From contig CAUCXP010000068.1 of NCBI GenBank assembly GCA_958446785.1, positions 1 through 7,449 of the forward strand: DNA of 7,449 bases, given 5' to 3'. Origin of the DNA: an uncultured Collinsella sp. (GTDB lineage Bacteria > Actinomycetota > Coriobacteriia > Coriobacteriales > Coriobacteriaceae). The position numbers and the translations under genes were made by a program. This document shows, piece by piece, positions 6,582 to 7,449 of this stretch. The notes below the pieces were generated by a model, which did no database searches, was not told the DNA's origin, and saw nothing but the letters and a program-made list of their open reading frames with translations. The number at the start of each line of letters is the position of its first letter. Position 1 is the first letter of the stretch.

Positions 6582-6588
6582 GGGGAGG
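6582..6588 (+). promoter_or_regulatory. Ribosome binding site that decides the ruvC TTG start
   Basis: GGGGAGG lies 5 nt before TTG 6594. The upstream in-frame TTG at 6573 would place this site inside the coding region, so TTG 6594 is preferred. Confidence 0.7.
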
Positions 6589-6593
6589 TTGGC

Positions 6594-7115
6594 TTGGTCA
6601 TTTTGGGTATCGACCCCGGTTTGGCCCATACGGGTTGGGGGATTATCGAGGAGCGGCGTGGCGAGGTTCGCTGCCGTGCCTACGGTTGTATCGAGACCAG
6701 CGCGGGTAGTCCGCTCGCGGTGCGCCTGTCGCATATCGCCCGCGACCTCAAGGGTGTCGTGGAGCGTTATCGACCCGATACCGCTGCCATCGAGAGCATC
6801 TACTTTGGCGCTAATGTCCGCTCGGCAATCCCCACGGCACATGCCCGCGGTGCCGCGCTCGTGGCGCTTTCGGAGTGCGCGCTCGAGATCGGCGAGTACA
6901 CGCCTATGCAGATCAAGCAGGCTGTGGTGGGTACCGGTGCCGCAGATAAGCGGCAGGTCGCCTACATGGTGCGCACGCTCACGCAGCTCGATCACGACCC
7001 GCATCCCGACCATGCCGCCGATGCCCTGGCCTGCGCCATCTGCCACGTTAACCTCAGCCGCACCCGGGCGCTTACCGGCGGCGAGTTCTATCAACAGAGA
7101 GGAACCGGATACTGA
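6594..7115 (+). CDS. ruvC: Holliday junction resolvase RuvC
   Basis: RuvC is the dimeric endonuclease that cuts four-way DNA junctions symmetrically during recombination and repair, working with the RuvAB branch-migration motor. The 173-aa product has the RNase H-like fold markers in order: I-L-G-I-D7-P-G-L with the first catalytic Asp, A-A-I-E67-S-I-Y-F-G-A-N with the catalytic Glu, G-T-G-A-A-D-K-R-Q-V (114-122), and H140-A-A-D143-A-L-A supplying the last metal ligands. His at 140 is the Thermus-type variant of the Asp found in Escherichia coli and is normal. Length is standard for the family. Translation is assigned to TTG 6594 because of the GGGGAGG 5 nt upstream and because it gives the usual short lead M-V-I-L-G-I-D. 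Its TGA overlaps the ruvA ATG, indicating coupled translation. The SOS box at 6525 predicts DNA-damage induction. Confidence 0.96.
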   Translation: MVILGIDPGLAHTGWGIIEERRGEVRCRAYGCIETSAGSPLAVRLSHIARDLKGVVERYRPDTAAIESIYFGANVRSAIPTAHARGAALVALSECALEIGEYTPMQIKQAVVGTGAADKRQVAYMVRTLTQLDHDPHPDHAADALACAICHVNLSRTRALTGGEFYQQRGTGY

Positions 7116-7449
7116 TGATCTCCCAGCTCCACGGAACGCTTGTCGAGGCCACGATGAGCTCTGCTGTCGTCGATGTGTCGGGCGTTGGCTTTGAGCTCGG
7201 CATCTCGGGCAGCACTGCGGCCACGTTGCCGACGCCCGGCGGCGAGGTCCGCCTCTACACGCGTATGCAGGTGCGCGAGGACGCCATGACACTTTTCGGT
7301 TTTTCCTCTAAGGATGAGCGCACGATGTTCGATCGGCTCGTGTCTGTCTCGGGCGTTGGCCCGCGCTTGGCGCTCGCCGTGCTTTCCACCTATACCGTGG
7401 GGCAATTGTATTCGCTGGTGATGGTCGAGGACGACAAGGGCATGGCCAA
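7115..7449 (+). CDS. ruvA: Holliday junction branch-migration protein RuvA, N-terminal part
   Basis: RuvA binds Holliday junctions as a tetramer and loads the RuvB helicase rings. The first 111 codons are present; the gene runs off the end of the window. The start M-I-S-Q-L-H-G-T-L and the V-V-D-V-S-G-V-G-F-E-L strand form the N-terminal OB-fold, ending in V-R-E-D-A-M-T-L-F-G-F, which is diagnostic for RuvA. The first helix-hairpin-helix, V-S-G-V-G-P-R-L-A-L-A-V-L-S, follows and contacts the DNA backbone. The ATG at 7115 overlaps the ruvC TGA (TGATG). A GAGAGGA at 7097-7103 is 11 nt upstream, so translation is probably aided by coupling to ruvC. By family convention ruvB would be expected downstream, but it is not visible here. 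Confidence 0.96.
   Translation, partial: MISQLHGTLVEATMSSAVVDVSGVGFELGISGSTAATLPTPGGEVRLYTRMQVREDAMTLFGFSSKDERTMFDRLVSVSGVGPRLALAVLSTYTVGQLYSLVMVEDDKGMA

Noticed and set aside
6573..6593. TTG at 6573 as the ruvC start
   Set aside because: It places the GGGGAGG at 6582-6588 inside the coding region and adds seven residues before the standard RuvC N-terminus.
6226..7194. A 322-codon + strand frame running from the end of the NAD-synthetase-like gene through the gap and ruvC
   Set aside because: It overlaps both genes out of frame and reads through the palindromes, promoter and SOS box. The part in the gap is a translated intergenic element, not a protein.

Overview
This is a GC-rich, densely coded window in which every gene lies on the + strand. 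GC-biased third codon positions, short gaps, an actinobacterial-type SOS box (GAAC-N4-GTTC) and the protein make-up (strict-anaerobe superoxide reductase, SWIM-SNF2 helicase, ruvC-ruvA) suggest a gut actinobacterium of the Coriobacteriia, most like Collinsella. The genus is an inference from appearance; no search was run.

Layout: (1) 1-175, the C-terminal end of a protein that best resembles the replicative DNA polymerase III alpha subunit (DnaE). (2) 204-3668, a 1154-aa SWIM-zinc-finger SNF2-family ATPase/helicase with all motor motifs intact, only 28 nt after the upstream stop. (3) 3834-4196, a 120-aa superoxide reductase whose Fe(His)4(Cys) site is intact but whose N-terminal desulforedoxin-like region has lost its rubredoxin-type cysteines; it appears to start on a rare AUA codon. 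(4) 4314-6299, a 661-aa protein with the full two-domain fold of glutamine-dependent NAD+ synthetase. The catalytic residues of both the glutaminase and the synthetase sites are replaced, and a roughly 100-residue tail ends in a Gly/Gln/Pro-rich segment. (5) 6300-6593, a structured intergenic region with a perfect 12-bp stem-loop, followed by a promoter-like sequence overlapped by a near-consensus LexA box. (6) 6594-7115, ruvC (TTG start), and 7115 to the window end, the start of ruvA, overlapping the ruvC stop.

Functionally, the ruvC-ruvA pair is a Holliday-junction-processing operon that the sequence itself shows to be a likely SOS target. The superoxide reductase detoxifies superoxide without making oxygen, as expected for an anaerobe. 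The SNF2 protein is a nucleic-acid translocase of unknown cellular target. The most unusual item is the NAD-synthetase-like protein, which looks like a maintained, uninterrupted double pseudoenzyme rather than a decaying gene. The large antisense reading frames are consequences of GC-biased codon use and are not reported as genes.
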